A DNA stretch of 64,000 nt from Fimbriimonas sp. (lineage in GTDB: Bacteria; Armatimonadota; Fimbriimonadia; Fimbriimonadales; Fimbriimonadaceae): contig JARLGV010000085.1 of the NCBI GenBank assembly GCA_031292555.1, positions 1 through 64,000 of the forward strand. The letters are read 5' to 3'. Under the pieces are notes generated by a model, which was not told where the DNA came from, ran no database searches, and worked only from the letters and a program-made list of their open reading frames with translations. Shown here one piece after another: positions 24,236 to 33,737 of the stretch (the first letter of the stretch is position 1; every line of letters begins with the position of its first letter). The translations under genes and the position numbers were made by a program.

Positions 24236-25582
24236 ATGCCCATCTGGCTAACCGGGCGTAAGGAAGAATTGACTCAGGTCTCCCGAGCGTTGCGTCCGGG
24301 GCGTATCGTAACGCTAGTCGGTCCAGGAGGAGTGGGTAAGAGCACTCTGGCTCGAGCGGTAGTCGAAAGGTTTCGCAGGGCGGGGTTTTGGGCGGACCTA
24401 GCGCTCGTCGACGATCTGGATCTGTTGAGATCGACAATCCTATATGCGTTCAACGCGAGTTCGCTAGGCGATGCCGCGACTCGAGTCGGTCAGTCTCGAT
24501 CCCTTCTGGTCCTCGATAATTGCGATGGCGCGGACCCTGACTGGCACAAGGCGATTCAAGAAATTCGACTGACCTTGCCCAGGATCAGCATTCTGGCTAC
24601 GAGCAGGAGACGGTTGGGATTCCGAGAGGAACTGACTATTCCAGTCAATCCCCTGGCCACCGAATCCACGCCGGGACTCCGGGTGGCTCCCGCAACCGAT
24701 ATGCTTGCTTTGCGCGTTAGCTCTGCACGACGGGGGCTGTGGCAGCCCAATGCCGCGGATATGGAACGGCTAGCAAGACTCGCCCGCATAACGGATGGCT
24801 TGCCTTTGGCCCTGGAGCTGATAGCAGCCCGATCTCAGACACTAACTCTCTCAGAACTTGAGTCGGTCTTTGCGAACATAGAACCTGGATCCACGGAGAC
24901 GTCATTTGGAGCATTGAGCGGTGTCTTTCGACGATCGCTAGTGTATTTGCCCACAAACGAACGGGACGCACTCTTCCGGCTGACCGCCTTCCCGGATTCC
25001 TGGGATGAAGACGCCGCCCGTGCACTAGACGTCTCTCGCTCGGAGTTGGATGGGCTAGTCGAGGCATCGCTTGTCGTGGCGTTGTTTGAAGACGATACGA
25101 TTCGATACCGCCTACTTGACCCAATTCGTGAAGCGATTCAGGCCGAACTCTCCGATAGTAGCTCCGTGGAGGAATGGCGGTCTCGACTGGCACTTCACTT
25201 CCTCGAACGTGTACAGCCTCAAGGAGTGAGGCCATTTAGAGAGTCGCCCACCGACCCCTTCAAGATCAGAAAGGACTTGGCGAGCTACATTCAGGCACAA
25301 CGCTGGTTTGGCCGGCGACAGATGACAGAGCAGTGCTCTATCATTACCATCGGACTGGCGATTACACATCTCCTTCAGGAACCGCGAAGTCAGTCGTATG
25401 AATGGATTCGTGCACAGCTGACTCAATCAGAAGCCGATCATGCGGCATTTGGACATGTCCTGTGTTGTGGCGCCCTTGCCGCGATGAACATGGGTGAGTT
25501 TGATGAGGCTAAGGCTTACCTATACCGCGCAACGACAATTGCCGAGACTCAGAAGAGCCGTTTCTATGGTCCCGCTGCATGA
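24236..25582 (+). CDS. STAND (NB-ARC-like) ATPase with TPR start, N-terminal part of a split regulator
   Basis: The 448-residue protein has a P-loop GPGGVGKST (residues 29-37), Walker B LLVLDNCD (Asp94), a sensor-like ILATSRRRLG (about 120-129) and the GLPLALELIAARS signature (about 190-202) of MalT/AfsR-type STAND NTPases. A winged-helix region follows, and from about 405 a first TPR (GALAAMNMGEFDEAKAYLYR). No DNA-binding domain is present. The reading frame ends in the middle of a TPR, and its TGA overlaps the next start (ATGA). Sequence similarity continues without a break in the next gene when the frame is shifted by one base. Such proteins are ATP-dependent molecular switches triggered by a ligand. 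Confidence 0.85.
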   Translation: MPIWLTGRKEELTQVSRALRPGRIVTLVGPGGVGKSTLARAVVERFRRAGFWADLALVDDLDLLRSTILYAFNASSLGDAATRVGQSRSLLVLDNCDGADPDWHKAIQEIRLTLPRISILATSRRRLGFREELTIPVNPLATESTPGLRVAPATDMLALRVSSARRGLWQPNAADMERLARLARITDGLPLALELIAARSQTLTLSELESVFANIEPGSTETSFGALSGVFRRSLVYLPTNERDALFRLTAFPDSWDEDAARALDVSRSELDGLVEASLVVALFEDDTIRYRLLDPIREAIQAELSDSSSVEEWRSRLALHFLERVQPQGVRPFRESPTDPFKIRKDLASYIQAQRWFGRRQMTEQCSIITIGLAITHLLQEPRSQSYEWIRAQLTQSEADHAAFGHVLCCGALAAMNMGEFDEAKAYLYRATTIAETQKSRFYGPAA

Positions 25583-26778
25583 CGTTGCTGGGCCACCTAA
25601 GCGCCTATAGTCGTCAACCGATGGAACGCGAAGAGCGCCTCATCGAGGCCATCCGCTTCATGCGTGAGACCGGAAGCTGGCGCGAGCCTTCGGTTCTGTT
25701 GGGCACTGGCTACGCTTCCCGGGCCAGAGGAGACCTTTCTGGCGCAAGAAAGTGGTTTCAATCTGGAATTGATTTCGATTCCAGAGGTAACGTTTCAGCT
25801 GGCGCGAACCACTTGGCGCTTGCGGAAGTGGCCTTTCTCGAAGGGTCCTACCTAGAGAGCGCAAGGCTGTGGCGAGACATGTTTGTCGTTCATTCAGACC
25901 TAAGGTTTTGGAACGAAGCGACCTATTGCGCTATGGGCTTGGCCGCCTGTGCAACTCGGCTTGGTTACCCCGAAATCGGTCTTCGGTTTGAAGGGTTTGC
26001 GAAGTCTCTGTCCAAGCGCATGCTCGTTCCACCTAGCCCGTTTGAATCGGAATGGACGCCCGCGTATTTAGAGGCGAGATTGGTCGTGGGTTCGGATGCA
26101 GAACGGCTGGTTCGTGCCGGGGCGTCCGTGTCGCATGATACGGCCATCGGAGAAATTGCGGGATGGCAGCCCAAAACCGAATCTTCCCGCATTGCGAGAC
26201 GCCTGCGTAGCTTTCCGCTTATGGCGCCCATTGAAAGAACGGAAATGCAAGCGGTTGTTTCGGCATGCAAGATTGAGAGATTCCCGCCAGGAAGTCTAGT
26301 TGTTGCCTCCGGGCAGATCAGCGATGGATCGCTTCGCTTGGTGTTGGGTGGGCAGGTAGCACGTCGAACTGCGCAGGGCGATGTTCCTATTGGAGATAAA
26401 GAACCCATTCTGGATGGCGTATTCCTTAAGGGCTCGTCACTCTACGACACCCTTGTCGCTTCGGAATCGGCAGAAGTCGCTCTCGTCGATGCCGAGACCA
26501 TTGAGGCTGTGGCTGGCCTGCGCCGCCTGGTGGTCAGCGCTTTGGCGGTTCGCGCCCAACATAGCGCCGGATCACTTGGAAAGTTGGACGATCGCTTGCT
26601 TCTGTTCGCAAGGTCACATGTTGCAGGCGGCGTCGGAACATTTCGCGTTCCTCTCACCCAAAACGAACTTGCGACTCGGTTCGGTGTAACACGGGAAAGC
26701 GTCGGCCGCGCCTTGTCCCGGCTCGAAGGCAAGGGCCTAATAATCCGACACAAGAACTCTCGATGGACGGTTAGGTAG
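25579..26778 (+). CDS. TPR / Crp-Fnr family regulator, C-terminal part of a split regulator
   Basis: Residues 1 to about 200 are TPR-like helical repeats (TGYASRARGDLSGARKWFQS, LAEVAFLEGSYLESARLWRD). Residues about 208-330 form a cNMP-binding-like jelly roll (FPLMAPIERTEMQAVVSACK, PPGSLVVASGQ), followed by the long dimerisation helix. The C-terminus is an HTH_Crp domain (VPLTQNELATRFGVTRESVG, then RALSRLEGKGLI). The phosphate-binding cassette of true cAMP binders is not evident, so another ligand or none is likely. Because the first residues complete a TPR begun in the previous gene, the two products probably work as one switch: STAND sensor, TPR ligand sensor, Crp output. Confidence 0.85.
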   Translation: MTLLGHLSAYSRQPMEREERLIEAIRFMRETGSWREPSVLLGTGYASRARGDLSGARKWFQSGIDFDSRGNVSAGANHLALAEVAFLEGSYLESARLWRDMFVVHSDLRFWNEATYCAMGLAACATRLGYPEIGLRFEGFAKSLSKRMLVPPSPFESEWTPAYLEARLVVGSDAERLVRAGASVSHDTAIGEIAGWQPKTESSRIARRLRSFPLMAPIERTEMQAVVSACKIERFPPGSLVVASGQISDGSLRLVLGGQVARRTAQGDVPIGDKEPILDGVFLKGSSLYDTLVASESAEVALVDAETIEAVAGLRRLVVSALAVRAQHSAGSLGKLDDRLLLFARSHVAGGVGTFRVPLTQNELATRFGVTRESVGRALSRLEGKGLIIRHKNSRWTVR

Positions 26779-27079
26779 GCATCTCGGCGAACGGGCGATT
26801 AGGGAAGTCGTATGGCGCCACAAGGTACGTCGTGACCGAGTGGCTTGGAGCCCGGTCAGCCGCTCGGGTTCGCCGCAATCGGGCCAGCCCTCGTGCAAGG
26901 CTCCTAGGTGGTACAGAAACGAGAGCCTTACATTTACAGGGTGCAAGGAGCGGGCGAAGTGGCAAAGAGCCTCTGCCCGCAAACTTGCTTCGTTCGGCGC
27001 GCAAAGATCGTCCATTATCGCAAGAAGGCGAGATTCTCTTCAGAATATGCTCGCGTTGCCAGGGCCTGAGTGTCGGCCC
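26779..27079. other. Gap without genes between the Crp gene and the ribosomal cluster
   Basis: No convincing ORF. The only clear structure is a hairpin, GCGGGC (26950-26955) with GCCCGC (26975-26980), enclosing GGC/GCC. It begins with GGAGCGGGCGAAGTG, the same 15 bases as the hairpin after the giant gene. It may end the STAND/Crp transcript. Confidence 0.5.
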
Positions 27080-27109
27080 TTGACATGCGGTTGACTTCAA
27101 AGTCATAAT
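27080..27109 (+). promoter_or_regulatory. Main promoter of the ribosomal protein cluster
   Basis: TTGACA (27080-27085), 18-base spacer, CATAAT (27104-27109), the best consensus promoter in the window. Transcription would start near 27116 and give a leader of about 200 bases before rpsL. Confidence 0.7.
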
Positions 27110-27130
27110 TCCTCACTGTCTGGAGATCCT

Positions 27131-27268
27131 GTGTCTTCAGTCACTCATCACGTCAGGAGGCGCAGAACCGGGTTCGTCGGGACTACGAGACAACGCAAAG
27201 AGCGAAGGCTGTCGGACCAGTGTGCCCCTTGCCGCGTGAGTTGGCAGAGGGGTTTTTTGTTGCTTTAG
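27131..27268 (+). CDS. Candidate arginine-rich leader peptide upstream of rpsL
   Basis: A 45-codon frame starts at GTG 27131 with GGAG five bases upstream, about 15 bases after the predicted transcription start. It contains HHVRRRRTG near the N-terminus and runs through the attenuator hairpin to a TAG just beyond. No homology is recognised. A run of arginine codons before a terminator fits a leader peptide, but chance is possible. Confidence 0.25.
   Translation: MSSVTHHVRRRRTGFVGTTRQRKERRLSDQCAPCRVSWQRGFLLL
27225..27258 (+). terminator. Attenuator in the rpsL leader
   Basis: CCCCTTGCC (27225-27233) pairs with GGCAGAGGGG (27243-27252) with one bulged base, followed directly by TTTTTT (27253-27258). 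It lies about 60 bases before the rpsL start and downstream of the cluster's promoter. Full termination here would shut off the whole cluster, so regulated read-through is expected. Confidence 0.7.
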
Positions 27269-27318
27269 GGCAGCCCCACAGGCAGAAGTAAGGAAATACG
27301 AGATGAATAGAGGTGTGA

Positions 27319-27726
27319 ATGCCGACCGTTAACCAACTGGTACGCAAGGGCCGCAGTGCCCCCAAGGTGAAGTCTAAGTCGCCCGCGCTAAAGAGCAATC
27401 CGTTCAAGCGCGGTGTCTGCACGGTTGTGCGGACCATGACGCCGAAGAAGCCGAACTCGGCCCTTCGGAAGACCGCCCGTGTGCGTCTGACCAACGGTAT
27501 CGAGGTGTCGGCATATATCCCCGGTGAGGGGCACAACCTTCAGGAGCACTCGGTGGTTCTCGTTCGAGGCGGCCGCGTGAAGGATCTGCCGGGCGTACGC
27601 TATCACATCGTACGCGGCACGCAGCAGACCGCCGGCACCGCCAAGCGGATGCAAGGCCGGTCGAAGTATGGGACCAAGCGGCCGAAGCCGGGTCAGCCCG
27701 CCGCCGCAGCCGGTAAGAGAAAGTAG
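27319..27726 (+). CDS. rpsL: Small ribosomal subunit protein S12
   Basis: Decoding-centre protein. The conserved segments [13 protein letters not shown] (with the streptomycin-contact lysine), [20 protein letters not shown] and [12 protein letters not shown] are intact. The 135 residues are about ten more than usual, from a short basic, alanine-rich tail ([11 protein letters not shown]). First gene of the cluster; its leader contains an intrinsic terminator. Confidence 0.97.
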   Translation: MPTVNQLVRKGRSAPKVKSKSPALKSNPFKRGVCTVVRTMTPKKPNSALRKTARVRLTNGIEVSAYIPGEGHNLQEHSVVLVRGGRVKDLPGVRYHIVRGTQQTAGTAKRMQGRSKYGTKRPKPGQPAAAAGKRK

Positions 27727-27753
27727 CGCTTCACGCGAATTTAGGGAAAACTA

Positions 27754-28224
27754 ATGCCAAGAAAAGGACCAGCAGTTAAGAGAATAACCGTTCCCGATCC
27801 GATTTACGGGTCGGAACTCATGACTCGGTTCATCAACCGAATGATGGTTGATGGAAAGAAAGTTACGGCCGAGAAGATTTTCTACGGCGCCATGGCGATC
27901 TGCGAGCAGAAGTCAGGCGTTCCCGCGTTGGAGGTGTTTGAAAAGGCCCTCACCAACGTGATGCCCGCCGTGGAAGTTCGCCCTCGCCGTGTCGGTGGCC
28001 AGACCTATCAGGTACCGATGGAGGTACGACCCGACCGTAGGCGCACATTGGCGTTGCGCTGGATGATCGGGGCCGCCCGAAAGAGGTCAGGGAAGACGAT
28101 GGTCGATCGTCTTGCCTCTGAAATCCTCGACGCGTTTAATGGAACAGGAAGCACGATTAAGAAGCGCGAGGACACGCACCGTATGGCGGAGGCCAATAAA
28201 GCCTTCGCCCACTATCGTTTTTAA
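27754..28224 (+). CDS. rpsG: Small ribosomal subunit protein S7
   Basis: Primary binder of the 16S rRNA 3' major domain, 156 residues, standard length. Clear segments are [17 protein letters not shown]-like [39 protein letters not shown] and the C-terminal [15 protein letters not shown]. Lies 27 bases after rpsL and 12 before fusA, the usual str order. Confidence 0.97.
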   Translation: MPRKGPAVKRITVPDPIYGSELMTRFINRMMVDGKKVTAEKIFYGAMAICEQKSGVPALEVFEKALTNVMPAVEVRPRRVGGQTYQVPMEVRPDRRRTLALRWMIGAARKRSGKTMVDRLASEILDAFNGTGSTIKKREDTHRMAEANKAFAHYRF

Positions 28225-28236
28225 CAAGGACTGAAG

Positions 28237-30366
28237 ATGCCCCGTAGCCACGCCCTAGAACTGGTCAGAAATATCGGAATCGCCGCTCACATCGACGCGG
28301 GTAAGACCACTACAACTGAGCGAATCCTGTATTACACAGGTAAGTCCCACAAAATGGGAGAAGTGCATGATGGCGCAGCTACGATGGACTGGATGGAGCA
28401 GGAGCAGGAGCGAGGGATCACGATCACCTCGGCCGCCACGAGCTGTTTCTGGAAGGGAAGCAAGAAGGACAAGCCCGAGCACAAGATCAATATCATCGAC
28501 ACGCCCGGTCACGTCGACTTCACCGTAGAGGTGGAGCGATCGCTCCGCGTCCTCGACGGCGCCGTTTGCGTGCTCTGCGCGGTCGGCGGCGTCCAGCCGC
28601 AGACTGAGACGGTCTGGCGTCAGATGAACAAGTACGGCGTGCCCCGAATCATCTATGTAAATAAGATGGATCGCTTGGGCGCCGACTTCTTCTCGGTGCT
28701 TGCCCGTGTAAAGGAGCGACTTGGCGCCAATGCAGCGCCCATCCAGCTTCCGATCGGTGCGGAGTCGCTGTACTCCGGCTACGTCGATCTGATCCGGATG
28801 AAGGCCACGATCTACATCTCCGATGACGGAAAGGTCAGCGAAGAGCGAGAGATCCCGGCCGACATGGTGGATCTTGCCGCCGAATATCGTGAGAAGATGA
28901 TCGAGTCCATTTCGGACTTCGACGATTCGATCATGGAGCGGTTCTTGGACGGCGAAGAGATTTCCGAGCAGGAAATCCAGGCGGCTCTGCGAAAGGGCAC
29001 CTTGGCCAACAAGATCGTACCGATGTTCTCCGGCTCGTCGTTCAAGAACAAGGGCGTCCAAGCGATGATCGACGCGGTGGTGGACTACTTGCCGTCGCCG
29101 TTGGATGTCGCCGTCGTGAAGGGTGTGCACCCGCGAACGGAAGAGGTCGTCGAGCGAAGCGCTAACGACAAGGAGCCGTTCGCCGCGCTTGCGTTCAAGA
29201 TCATGTCCGACAAGTACGTGGGTCGTCTGACGTTCCTGCGGCTTTACTCCGGTGTTCTCAAGAAGGGAACGTCGGTTGCGGTGACGTATCGAGATCCGCA
29301 GACGAACGAGTTCCGGGTGAGGCACGAGCGAATCGGCCGTATCCTCGAAATGCACGCGAATAGCCGAAACGACATTGACGAGGTTTACGCCGGCGAGATC
29401 GTTGGCGTGATCGGTCTGGGCGACGTGAATACCGGGCACACAATCTGCGACGAGAACAACCTGATTGCGCTGGAAAGCATCAAATTCCCAGAGCCGGTCA
29501 TCCAGATTGCGATCGAGCCGAAGTCGAAGGCGGACCAAGAGAAGCTTGGTTCTTCGCTTCAGCGCTTGGCGCAAGAGGATCCGACGTTCCGTGTGTTTAC
29601 TGACCAAGAGTCGGGACAGACGATTATCTCGGGAATGGGCGAGCTTCACCTCGAGATCATCGTGGACCGTCTCAATCGAGAATTCGGTGTCCAAGCGAAC
29701 CAAGGTAAGCCTCAGGTCGCCTACCGCGAAACGGTGCGAATCAAGGCGAAGGGCGAAGGCCGCTTCATCAGGCAGACCGGCGGTTCCGGCCAATACGGCC
29801 ACTGCTGGATCGAGATGGAGCCGCTGCCACCCGGATCCGGCTTCGTGTTCGATAACAAGGTTGTCGGCGGTTCAATTCCGAAGGAATACGTGCCGGCGAT
29901 CGAAAAGGGCGTGCGCGAAGGGTTGCTGGCAGGCGTGCTTGCCGGATATCCGGTCGTCGATATCAAGGTGTCGCTGCTGGAAGGTTCGTACCACGAAGTG
30001 GACTCGAACGAAAACGCTTTCAAGCAGGCTGGAATTCTCGCTTTCAAAGAGGCGATGAAGAAGGCGAATCCTGTGCTCAAAGAGCCGATTATGCATGTCG
30101 AGGTCACCACGCCGGAACAGAACGTTGGCGACGTCATTGGAGACATGAACGGGCGGCGGGGCAGGATTGAAGGAATGGAGAACGCAATGGGTGGGGTGAC
30201 AATTGTCAACGCACACGTTCCGCTTTCCGAAATGTTTGGGTATGTTACGACGTTGCGGTCGCTAACACAGGGCAGAGCGCAACCGAATGTAACGCCTTCT
30301 CACTACGAGGAGGTCCCGAATAGCATCGCAGCCGAGATCACGGCTAAGGCGCAAAGCGGCCGCTAA
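28237..30366 (+). CDS. fusA: Elongation factor G
   Basis: GTPase that drives translocation, 709 residues with the five normal domains. G1 is AHIDAGKTT (17-25), switch [12 protein letters not shown]3 DTPGH (about 88-92) and G4 NKMD (about 142-145). Domain IV shows [15 protein letters not shown] and the tip region [16 protein letters not shown]. It starts 12 bases after rpsG and is followed by tuf. Confidence 0.97.
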   Translation: MPRSHALELVRNIGIAAHIDAGKTTTTERILYYTGKSHKMGEVHDGAATMDWMEQEQERGITITSAATSCFWKGSKKDKPEHKINIIDTPGHVDFTVEVERSLRVLDGAVCVLCAVGGVQPQTETVWRQMNKYGVPRIIYVNKMDRLGADFFSVLARVKERLGANAAPIQLPIGAESLYSGYVDLIRMKATIYISDDGKVSEEREIPADMVDLAAEYREKMIESISDFDDSIMERFLDGEEISEQEIQAALRKGTLANKIVPMFSGSSFKNKGVQAMIDAVVDYLPSPLDVAVVKGVHPRTEEVVERSANDKEPFAALAFKIMSDKYVGRLTFLRLYSGVLKKGTSVAVTYRDPQTNEFRVRHERIGRILEMHANSRNDIDEVYAGEIVGVIGLGDVNTGHTICDENNLIALESIKFPEPVIQIAIEPKSKADQEKLGSSLQRLAQEDPTFRVFTDQESGQTIISGMGELHLEIIVDRLNREFGVQANQGKPQVAYRETVRIKAKGEGRFIRQTGGSGQYGHCWIEMEPLPPGSGFVFDNKVVGGSIPKEYVPAIEKGVREGLLAGVLAGYPVVDIKVSLLEGSYHEVDSNENAFKQAGILAFKEAMKKANPVLKEPIMHVEVTTPEQNVGDVIGDMNGRRGRIEGMENAMGGVTIVNAHVPLSEMFGYVTTLRSLTQGRAQPNVTPSHYEEVPNSIAAEITAKAQSGR

Positions 30367-30403
30367 AGGCGTGGCCGGATTAGATTAGGTAGGAGCAATA
30401 AAA

Positions 30404-31612
30404 ATGGCAAGAGCTAAATTCGAGAGAAAGAAGCCGCACGTCAATATCGGCACCATCGGCCATGTTGACCACGGCAAGACGACGCTTACGGCTGCGATTA
30501 CGGGCGCCCTGGCATTGAAGGGCCTGTCGAAGAAGGTTTCCTATGCGGAAATCGACTCGGCGCCGGAAGAGAAGGCACGCGGTATCACGATCAACATTTC
30601 GCACCAGGAGTATGAGACGGCTACGCGCCACTATGCGCACGTCGACTGTCCTGGCCACGCGGACTTTATCAAGAACATGATCACCGGCGCCGCCCAGATG
30701 GACGGTGCGATCCTGGTCGTCTCCGCGACGGACGGTCCGATGCCCCAGACGCGAGAGCACATCCTGCTCGCCCGTCAGGTCGGCGTCCCCTACATCGTGG
30801 TGTACATCAACAAGGTTGACCTCGTTGACGACCCCGAGCTGATCGAACTCGTCGAGATGGAGTGCCGCGACTTGCTGAGCAAGTACGGTTTCCCGGGCGA
30901 CGACACTCCGATCGTCAAGGGCTCCGCGACTCAGGCTTTGGCCGCCGTCGAGAAGGGCCTTCCGATCGAAAGCGAGGAGTTCAAGTCGGTTTTCGAGTTG
31001 ATGGATGCGGTCGACAGCTTTATCCCGACTCCGACTCGCGACAAGGACAAGCCGTTCTTGATGGCCGTTGAAGACGTCTTCACAATCACCGGCCGCGGCA
31101 CGGTTGCCACCGGCCGTGTCGAGCGCGGTCAGCTGAAGTCGATGGAGGAAGTTGAGATCGTTGGTCTCAGCGCCGCTCCTCGAAAGACGGTCTGCACCGG
31201 TATCGAGATGTTCCGCAAGACCCTCGACTACTGTGAAGCCGGCGACAACGTCGGTCTCCTTCTTCGAGGCGTCGACCGAACGTCGATCGAGCGCGGAATG
31301 GTCTGCTGCAAAGTCGGCTCGATCAAGCCGCACACCAAGTTCAAGGCTGAGGTTTACGTCTTGTCGAAAGACGAGGGCGGACGCCACACCCCATTCGTTT
31401 CTGGCTACCGCCCGCAGTTCTTCTTCCGCACGACCGACGTGACCGGAACGCTGTATCTGCCGGATGGCGTCGAGATGGTTATGCCTGGTGACAACATCAC
31501 CATGACTATCGAACTGATCGCCAACGTCGCCATGGAGCAGGGTTCGAAATTTGCTATTCGTGAAGGCGGCCGAACGGTCGGCGCCGGAACGATCACGGAG
31601 ATCGAATTCTAA
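30404..31612 (+). CDS. tuf: Elongation factor Tu
   Basis: GTPase that delivers aminoacyl-tRNA, 402 residues. G1 GHVDHGKT (19-26), switch [15 protein letters not shown] (commonly NTAHVEYET), G3 DCPGH (about 81-85) followed by [20 protein letters not shown], and G4 NKVD (about 136-139). Domain 2 has [13 protein letters not shown] and domain 3 [13 protein letters not shown] and the ending [12 protein letters not shown]. The ATG is preceded by AGGAGC. A stable hairpin follows the stop. It is the only tuf copy in the window. Confidence 0.97.
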   Translation: MARAKFERKKPHVNIGTIGHVDHGKTTLTAAITGALALKGLSKKVSYAEIDSAPEEKARGITINISHQEYETATRHYAHVDCPGHADFIKNMITGAAQMDGAILVVSATDGPMPQTREHILLARQVGVPYIVVYINKVDLVDDPELIELVEMECRDLLSKYGFPGDDTPIVKGSATQALAAVEKGLPIESEEFKSVFELMDAVDSFIPTPTRDKDKPFLMAVEDVFTITGRGTVATGRVERGQLKSMEEVEIVGLSAAPRKTVCTGIEMFRKTLDYCEAGDNVGLLLRGVDRTSIERGMVCCKVGSIKPHTKFKAEVYVLSKDEGGRHTPFVSGYRPQFFFRTTDVTGTLYLPDGVEMVMPGDNITMTIELIANVAMEQGSKFAIREGGRTVGAGTITEIEF

Positions 31613-31620
31613 GATAAATC

Positions 31621-31648
31621 GAAGCCTCCGCCTTCAGGCGGGGGCTTC
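31621..31648 (+). terminator. Hairpin between tuf and rpsJ, partial terminator
   Basis: GAAGCCTCCGCC (31621-31632) and GGCGGGGGCTTC (31637-31648) form a 12-bp stem with one G-U pair and a TTCA loop. Only TT follows, so termination is probably partial. It separates the str-type genes from the S10-type genes. Confidence 0.6.
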
Positions 31649-31663
31649 TTAATGAAAGCAACT

Positions 31664-31975
31664 ATGGCAGGAATAAAAGTCAGAATCAGGCTTCGCGCTT
31701 TCGATCACCGGATCATCGACCAATCGGCCGAGAAGATCACGGACACCGCAAAGCGAACCGGAGCGAGAGTGGCCGGCCCGACTCCGTTACCGACGAACAT
31801 TCGCCGGTTCTGCGTGATCCGCGGTCCGCACATCGACAAGGAGTCCATGGAGCATTTCGAGCTTCGGACCCACAACCGGCTCATCGATATTCTTGAGCCG
31901 ACCAACAAAACGATTGATGCGCTTATGAGGCTTGACCTCCCAAGCGGCGTCGACATCGAAATCAAGAGCGCGTAG
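31664..31975 (+). CDS. rpsJ: Small ribosomal subunit protein S10
   Basis: 30S head protein, also NusE in antitermination complexes. ATG 31664 gives 103 residues ([20 protein letters not shown]), matching the family; the in-frame ATG at 31652 lies against the upstream hairpin and would add four unneeded residues. Conserved segments: [29 protein letters not shown] and the C-terminal [10 protein letters not shown]. Confidence 0.95.
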   Translation: MAGIKVRIRLRAFDHRIIDQSAEKITDTAKRTGARVAGPTPLPTNIRRFCVIRGPHIDKESMEHFELRTHNRLIDILEPTNKTIDALMRLDLPSGVDIEIKSA

Positions 31976-32024
31976 GCGTAGATTTCGGAAGGATCAAATA
32001 ACTGGCGCTTCAAAGGCGAGGATC

Positions 32025-32096
32025 GTGCGTCCCGACGGCAAAGAGGGCAACGCGCAAAACGACCCAAACACAGTGGAAGCGAAGAAGGTGGAATAA
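32025..32096 (+). CDS. Possible 23-codon small ORF before rplC
   Basis: GTG 32025 is preceded by GGCGAGGA and encodes a polar peptide ([20 protein letters not shown]..). Its TAA is immediately followed by the rplC ATG. It could be a coupling peptide or simply an open stretch in the 121-base gap after rpsJ; no homology is recognised. Confidence 0.2.
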   Translation: MRPDGKEGNAQNDPNTVEAKKVE

Positions 32097-32723
32097 ATGT
32101 TGCCAGGAATTCTAGGCACGAAAATTGGGATGACCCACGTCTTTACGGACGAGGGGAAAATGGTGCCGGTTACGGTCGTTCAGGCCGGACCCGTGTACGT
32201 AACACAACTGAAGTCTGAGGAAACGGACGGCTATACCGCCGTCCAGGTCGGCTATGGCGAGGCGAAGGAGAGCAAACTCACCTTCCCGAAATACGGCCAT
32301 TTGAAGAAAGCCGGCCTGAGTAAGAACCTCAAGACCCTGAAAGAGTTTCGAGTGGAGTCGACGGATGGTTTGGCCCTTGGCCAAGAGATCACCATCGACA
32401 TCTTTGCAGAGGGCGAAAAGGTCACGGTTACCGGCAACAGCAAGGGCCGGGGTTTTGCCGGCGGCGTCAAGCGCTACCACTTCAAAGGACAGCACATGAC
32501 ACACGGTTACATGACCCACCGTCGGCCGCTGTCAAACGGCGCAACTGGCCCGCAGAGGGTTTTTAAAGGCAAGCGTGGACCTGGTCACATGGGTGACGAG
32601 ACGGTTACGCAGAAAGGTCTCAAGGTCGTCAAGGTGGATGCCGAGCGCAACCTCATCCTGATCGACGGTAGCGTGCCTGGTCCAAACGGCGCCCAAGTCA
32701 TTATCTCGAAGGTGGCGAAGTAA
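32097..32723 (+). CDS. rplC: Large ribosomal subunit protein L3
   Basis: Early 50S assembly protein, 208 residues. It starts [16 protein letters not shown] and shows the central loop [15 protein letters not shown], then [13 protein letters not shown] and [24 protein letters not shown] lies before the ATG. Three bases separate it from rplD. Confidence 0.96.
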   Translation: MLPGILGTKIGMTHVFTDEGKMVPVTVVQAGPVYVTQLKSEETDGYTAVQVGYGEAKESKLTFPKYGHLKKAGLSKNLKTLKEFRVESTDGLALGQEITIDIFAEGEKVTVTGNSKGRGFAGGVKRYHFKGQHMTHGYMTHRRPLSNGATGPQRVFKGKRGPGHMGDETVTQKGLKVVKVDAERNLILIDGSVPGPNGAQVIISKVAK

Positions 32724-32726
32724 ACC

Positions 32727-33398
32727 ATGGCAGAACTACAGATTCACGGAAAGGACGGCAAGAGCGTCGGCACGCACAGTTTGAGTGCGGCGATCTCTGG
32801 CGCCAAGGTCAACGCCGTTACCGCTCATCGCGCAGTCGTCTCGGAAGAGGCCAACAAGCGACAGGGCACCCAGTCGGCCCTCACTCGTTCGGAAGTGCGA
32901 GGCGGCGGCCGGAAGCCGTATAAGCAGAAGAAGACCGGTAATGCCCGACAGGGAACTGTCAGCGCGCCGCACTATACCCATGGTGGTATGGCGATGGCGG
33001 TCAAGCCTCGCGACTACGAAAAGAAGATCAACAAGAAGGAGCGGAGAGCCGCTCTGCTTGGGGCCTTCGCAGCACAGATCGCAGCCGGCAACGTCACGAT
33101 CGTCGACTCGATCGTGTTTGCCGAGCCAAAGACGAAGGATGCCGTCGCGCTCATCAGTGCGCTGGGATTTGCCAATCAGCGACGTCTGCTCATCGTGTTG
33201 CCAGTATATGACGCGGTCACGTACAAGTGCTTCCGGAACCTGCCGAACGTAACGGTGCGCACCGCGCCGTCGTCGTCTGCCGGCGGAGCCGAAGCGGCCA
33301 AGACCGCCGTCTTCTCGACTCGCGATCTCCTGCTCGCTCAGAAGATCGTGGTCGCACAGGACGCACTCACCAAGATCGAGGAGGTCTGGGCTAAGTGA
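32727..33398 (+). CDS. rplD: Large ribosomal subunit protein L4
   Basis: Tunnel-lining protein, 223 residues. The extended loop shows GTQSALTRSEVRGGGRKPYK followed by QKKTGNARQG, and the globular part LLIVLPVYDAVTYKCFRNLP. In E. coli the L4 protein represses its own operon; no similar leader was recognised here. The TGA stop overlaps the rplW start (GTGA). Confidence 0.95.
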   Translation: MAELQIHGKDGKSVGTHSLSAAISGAKVNAVTAHRAVVSEEANKRQGTQSALTRSEVRGGGRKPYKQKKTGNARQGTVSAPHYTHGGMAMAVKPRDYEKKINKKERRAALLGAFAAQIAAGNVTIVDSIVFAEPKTKDAVALISALGFANQRRLLIVLPVYDAVTYKCFRNLPNVTVRTAPSSSAGGAEAAKTAVFSTRDLLLAQKIVVAQDALTKIEEVWAK

Positions 33399-33736
33399 AA
33401 AACCCATACGATATCATCGTCCGTCCGCACATTACGGAAAAGGCAGTCGCCCTTTCCTATGGCGACCCGCGGATTCGGGATGAGGAACTTCTCGCCCGAA
33501 AATACACCTTTGAAGTGCGCACCGATGCAAACAAGATCGAGATCAAGGCTGCAATCGAGGCGATCTACAACGAGGGCAAGAAGAAGGATCAGGCCATCAC
33601 CGTCGAATCAGTCCGGACCATCAAGATTCTGGGCAAGAAGCGCCGACGTGGTCGCAGCGTGGGATACGAGCCAAACCGCAAGAAGGCTGTAATCACACTC
33701 GGAAAGGGCCAGATGCTCGAGGATTACGGAGTCTAA
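33395..33736 (+). CDS. rplW: Large ribosomal subunit protein L23
   Basis: Tunnel-exit protein that docks trigger factor and SRP, 113 residues. It starts at GTG ([20 protein letters not shown]) within the GTGA overlap with rplD. The family core [20 protein letters not shown] and [20 protein letters not shown] is present. Ten to fifteen residues are added between the first helix and the core ([16 protein letters not shown]). Confidence 0.93.
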   Translation: MKNPYDIIVRPHITEKAVALSYGDPRIRDEELLARKYTFEVRTDANKIEIKAAIEAIYNEGKKKDQAITVESVRTIKILGKKRRRGRSVGYEPNRKKAVITLGKGQMLEDYGV

Positions 33737-33737
33737 G

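Noticed and set aside
25570-25590. Programmed -1 frameshift site between the STAND and Crp genes
   Set aside because: No slippery heptamer or downstream pseudoknot is visible at GCTGCATGACG; fission with reinitiation, or a sequencing error, is simpler.
28255-29802. Open frame of 515 codons on the minus strand
   Set aside because: It is antisense to fusA and a product of high-GC codon bias.
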